NCBI GenBank assembly: GCA_900320585.1
Contig: ONSV01000058.1
Coordinates: 1 to 35,162, forward strand
Direction of reading: 5' to 3'
Source of the DNA: an uncultured Prevotellaceae bacterium
GTDB lineage: Bacteria; Bacteroidota; Bacteroidia; Bacteroidales; Bacteroidaceae
DNA: 35,162 nt
Positions 33,198-35,162 of this stretch are shown here, one piece after another (the stretch's first letter is position 1; the number at the start of each line of letters is the position of its first letter). The translations under genes were made by a program, and so were the position numbers. Below the pieces are notes generated by a model. It was not told the origin of the DNA. It saw only the letters and a list, made by a program, of their open reading frames with translations, and searched no databases.

Positions 33198-33791
33198 TCA
33201 GAATTTCTTCCCGCTCAGCACGTTGTATACCGTACTCAGAATGATTTTCGTGTCGAGTCCCAGCGACCGGTGCTCCAGATAGCGGATGTCCATGTCGAGA
33301 CGCTTGAGCATTTTCTCCATCGTGTCGGTGTAGCCGTTGTAGAGGGTGGCCTCGGAGGTGAGGCCCGGCCGCATCTGGTAGATGAGCTCGTAGTCGTGGG
33401 TGTGCTCCATGATCTGGTTGATGAAGTATTTGCGCTCGGGGCGCGGTCCCACGAGCGACATGTCGCCCACGAGCACGTTCCACAGTTGGGGCAGCTCGTC
33501 GAAGTGGTGCTCGCGCAGGTATCGCTCAAAGGGGGTCGACTTCACGTTGTCGCTCTGCGCCACGAGCTGCGGCCCCTCGTCCTCTACCACCGTACTCATC
33601 GTGCGGAACTTGTAGATGGTGAAGGGCTTGCCGCCATAGCCGATGCGCTCCTGGGCGAAGAGCACGGGGCCGTTTTTCTGGAACTTCATGATCAGGGCAA
33701 TCAGCAGGAACAGGGGTGAGAGGAGTATAAGCCCCAACAGGGCACAGACAAAGTCTGTGACCCGCTTCACGCCGCGCTCGAACGCGTTCAT
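33198..33791 (-). CDS. Undecaprenyl-phosphate sugar-1-phosphate transferase (bacterial sugar transferase, WcaJ/PglC type)
   Basis: 197 aa from the ATG at 33791. The frame is open to 33905, but the ATG there is within the promoter. One hydrophobic segment at about 14-35, then the conserved catalytic core: QERIGYGGKPFTIYKFRTM (47-65), DELPQLWNVLVGDMSLVGPRP (98-118) and the DRLSL-type C-terminal part. It has the minimal PglC-like size. It transfers a sugar-1-phosphate to undecaprenyl phosphate, the first step of the repeat unit, and is the first gene of the minus-strand export operon. A second initiating enzyme of another family is at 21756. Confidence 0.9.
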   Translation of the reverse strand: MNAFERGVKRVTDFVCALLGLILLSPLFLLIALIMKFQKNGPVLFAQERIGYGGKPFTIYKFRTMSTVVEDEGPQLVAQSDNVKSTPFERYLREHHFDELPQLWNVLVGDMSLVGPRPERKYFINQIMEHTHDYELIYQMRPGLTSEATLYNGYTDTMEKMLKRLDMDIRYLEHRSLGLDTKIILSTVYNVLSGKKF

Positions 33792-33891
33792 CGCGTCGTG
33801 ACTGTATGCCAGGCTCGCCGCCTGCTCAGAATATACCCTTGCCAATCGCTCTTTTATTTTATAATATAACCGCAAATTTGCAAAATTGTTG

Positions 33892-33899
33892 CAAAGGTA
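33892..33899 (-). promoter_or_regulatory. -7 element for the polysaccharide operon
   Basis: Minus strand TACCTTTG in the string CGCTACCTTTGC, nearly the same core as at 21448-21459. No TTTG -33 is visible at the normal distance. The leader to the ATG at 33791 would be about 95 nt. The 33792-34093 divergent stretch holds no gene other than the two promoters. Confidence 0.6.
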
Positions 33900-33974
33900 G
33901 CGCATTTTATTTTAAAAATGGCGAAATCGTGCAAGAAATCAGCGGTCGGGGCATCATATCTCAAAAGTTTTTAC

Positions 33975-33982
33975 TATTTTTG
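33975..33982 (+). promoter_or_regulatory. Candidate -7 element for mscS
   Basis: TATTTTTG, a full match to TAnnTTTG, 111 bp upstream of the ATG at 34094. The -33 position shows no clear TTTG. Moderate support only. Confidence 0.45.
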
Positions 33983-34093
33983 CCGTGTTGGGCGGAGGTG
34001 CGCACGATGGGATCACGGCGCCATGACACATCCTCCCTCCACGTCAGCGTGTATCGTCTTTCATGCCGTGCCTTACTAAAAAATACTCTAAAA

Positions 34094-34945
34094 ATGTTAG
34101 AAAAAATCCTAAATCCCGAAACCTATTCACTGATGGGACAGTGGGCACTGTCCTTCTGCAAGAACCTGATTATCGCCCTCGTGGTCTATCTCATCGGGCG
34201 GTGCATCATCAGGTGGATTGTCAAACTCACTTCGAAGGCACTGAAGAAGAGTAAGGTAGACCCCTCGCTCTACACGTTCGTCAAAAGCATTGTGAACGTA
34301 GTGCTGTGGCTCATACTCCTCATCATTATCATCTCTATCCTGGGCATCGAGACATCGTCGTTCATCGCGCTGTTCGCTTCGGCTGGCGTGGCCGTGGGCT
34401 TGGCGTTGAGCGGCACGCTGCAGAACTTTGCCGGTGGCGTGATGATACTGCTCTTCAAACCTTTCAAGGTGGGCGACTACATCGAGGCACAGGGATTCGC
34501 AGGAACTGTAAAGGAAATTCAGATTTTCAACACCATCATCCTTACTGTCGACGCACAGACCGTGATCATCCCCAATGGTCCGCTGTCTACCGGCACGATG
34601 AAGAACTACACCATGGAGAAATACCGCCGTGTTGACCTTGACTACACCTTCGCCTATGGCACCGACCTCGAGAAGGTGAAGGCTGCCATCAACGAGGTGC
34701 AGACCCAGAACCCGCTTATCGTGCAAGGCCCAGTAGACGGGTGTCCTTCAGTGGCAGCGCCTTGGGTGAGCATCACCGAGTTTGGTGAGAAGGGTGTCGT
34801 GGCACAGACCCGCACATGGTGCAAGACCGAGGACTACTGGACTGTTTACTTCTATATGAACGAGACGGTATACCAGCAGCTCAAGGACCGTGGCTTCATG
34901 TTCCCGGTGGGCCGCATGAATGTGAGCGTGATCGACAAGAAATAG
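34094..34945 (+). CDS. Small-conductance mechanosensitive channel, MscS family
   Basis: 283 aa, close to E. coli MscS. An upstream in-frame extension to 33806 passes through the promoter region and is rejected; the ATG at 34094 gives MLEKILNPETYSLMG. Three membrane segments (about 18-40, 60-82 and 86-115). The third carries the Gly/Ala-rich pore helix SAGVAVGLALSGTLQNFAGGVMILLF, followed by KPFKVGDYIEAQGFAGTVKEIQIFNT and PNGPLSTGTMKNYT of the beta domain. It opens on membrane tension to release osmolytes. It stands alone, divergent from the polysaccharide operon. Confidence 0.93.
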   Translation: MLEKILNPETYSLMGQWALSFCKNLIIALVVYLIGRCIIRWIVKLTSKALKKSKVDPSLYTFVKSIVNVVLWLILLIIIISILGIETSSFIALFASAGVAVGLALSGTLQNFAGGVMILLFKPFKVGDYIEAQGFAGTVKEIQIFNTIILTVDAQTVIIPNGPLSTGTMKNYTMEKYRRVDLDYTFAYGTDLEKVKAAINEVQTQNPLIVQGPVDGCPSVAAPWVSITEFGEKGVVAQTRTWCKTEDYWTVYFYMNETVYQQLKDRGFMFPVGRMNVSVIDKK

Positions 34946-34959
34946 ATATTCTCGTAAGA

Positions 34960-35008
34960 CTAGTTATACTAGGCAAACTAGTATGCCTAGTATAACTAGT
35001 AAACCTAG
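34960..35008. repeat. 9-nt-period CTAG array 5 (6 units)
   Basis: CTAG exactly 9 nt apart at 34960, 34969, 34978, 34987, 34996 and 35005, in the form ACTAG or CCTAG followed by variable bases. It begins 15 bp after the mscS stop and ends 6 bp before a hairpin, between convergent genes. It is the same pattern as array 4 with different spacers. Confidence 0.93.
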
Positions 35009-35013
35009 TAAGC

Positions 35014-35046
35014 CAGGGGGGCATGGCCAATCGGCCATGCCCCCTG
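35014..35046. terminator. GC-rich hairpin after mscS
   Basis: CAGGGGGGCATGGCC (35014-35028), loop AATC, GGCCATGCCCCCTG (35033-35046): a 14-bp stem with one bulged G. There is no T tract on either side, so it may act as an mRNA-end barrier instead of a classic terminator. The same AATC loop occurs in the terminator at 2734-2767. Confidence 0.6.
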
Positions 35047-35075
35047 AGTGTATGAATTAAAAAGCCTCGCGGCTG

Positions 35076-35162
35076 TTATCTTCTGCCGAAACCGGGGAAT
35101 CCTGAGTTGGGCGCAATCTCGGGTTCGCCGAAGAATGATGCCTCCGCATCCTTGTCGTTGAG
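35076..35162 (-). CDS. C-terminal end of an unidentified protein
   Basis: From the window edge the minus strand is open for 28 codons and ends at TAA (35078-35076). The peptide ends in EPEIAPNSGFPGFGRR. I do not recognise the family. Codon use is like that of neighbouring genes, and a small AGCC-GCGA-GGCT hairpin followed by five T lies across and just past the stop (minus strand), which fits a real gene end. The rest of the gene lies outside the window. Confidence 0.5.
   Translation of the reverse strand, partial: LNDKDAEASFFGEPEIAPNSGFPGFGRR

Noticed and set aside
33169..33483. N-terminal extension of the Wza-like frame
   Set aside because: It lies inside the sugar transferase gene in another frame; the ATG at 33168 starts a clear signal peptide.
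33806..34093. N-terminal extension of the mscS frame
   Set aside because: It covers the divergent promoter region and has no similarity to MscS N-termini; the ATG at 34094 gives the normal length.

Overview
The window reads as a chromosomal segment of a Bacteroidales bacterium, most likely Prevotellaceae with a fairly high G+C content. Support comes from a SusD-type protein next to a surface lipoprotein, lipoproteins with an acidic stretch after the cysteine, promoters of the Bacteroidetes form (TTTG, 19-20 bp, TAnnTTTG), poor Shine-Dalgarno sequences, and Bacteroidetes-typical families (DUF5689, the large multi-SLBB export protein, the MTRATR-type intergenic repeats). No rRNA, tRNA, CRISPR or transposase was found.

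Layout. 1-2767: the end of a sus-like glycan uptake operon (SusD C-terminus, then a surface lipoprotein), closed by a perfect hairpin terminator. 2829-4735: housekeeping genes pyrH and yraN (minus) and tadA (plus), separated by a dispersed intergenic repeat and a divergent promoter region. 4962-11479: a three-gene minus-strand operon (TonB-receptor-like barrel, DUF5689 lipoprotein, tandem OB-fold lipoprotein), divergent from a secreted EEP-family nuclease/phosphatase. I read this as a candidate nucleic-acid or phosphodiester scavenging locus. 11482-13951: a uracil-DNA-glycosylase-like protein, uridine kinase, a DUF308 membrane protein and a HIT protein. 14172-15407: a secreted Gly/Ser/Arg/His-rich repeat protein. 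15802-21439 (minus): a GT4 glycosyltransferase, a GH28 polygalacturonase-like enzyme, a GH127 beta-L-arabinofuranosidase-like enzyme and a histidine phosphatase. 21756-24083 (plus): a WecA-like initiating transferase and a GT4. 24124-33791 (minus): a Wzx/Wzy exopolysaccharide or capsule operon consisting of an initiating sugar transferase, a Wza-like exporter, a Wzx flippase, a broken GT2, two Wzz-like proteins, a Wzy-like polymerase and an intact GT2. 34094-34945: an MscS channel. 35076-35162: the C-terminus of an unidentified minus-strand gene.

The most unusual non-coding signal is a set of five intergenic arrays with an exact 9-nt period, each built on a small palindrome: CTATAG+NNN at 4766, 15689 and 16397, and CTAG+N5 at 21574 and 34960. 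Each lies close to a strong hairpin or an inverted repeat. Arrays 2 and 3 also share flanking sequence, which suggests a dispersed element of unknown function. The other points of interest are the uncharacterised nuclease/OB-fold locus, the recently duplicated OB modules, and the internally deleted glycosyltransferase inside the capsule operon.
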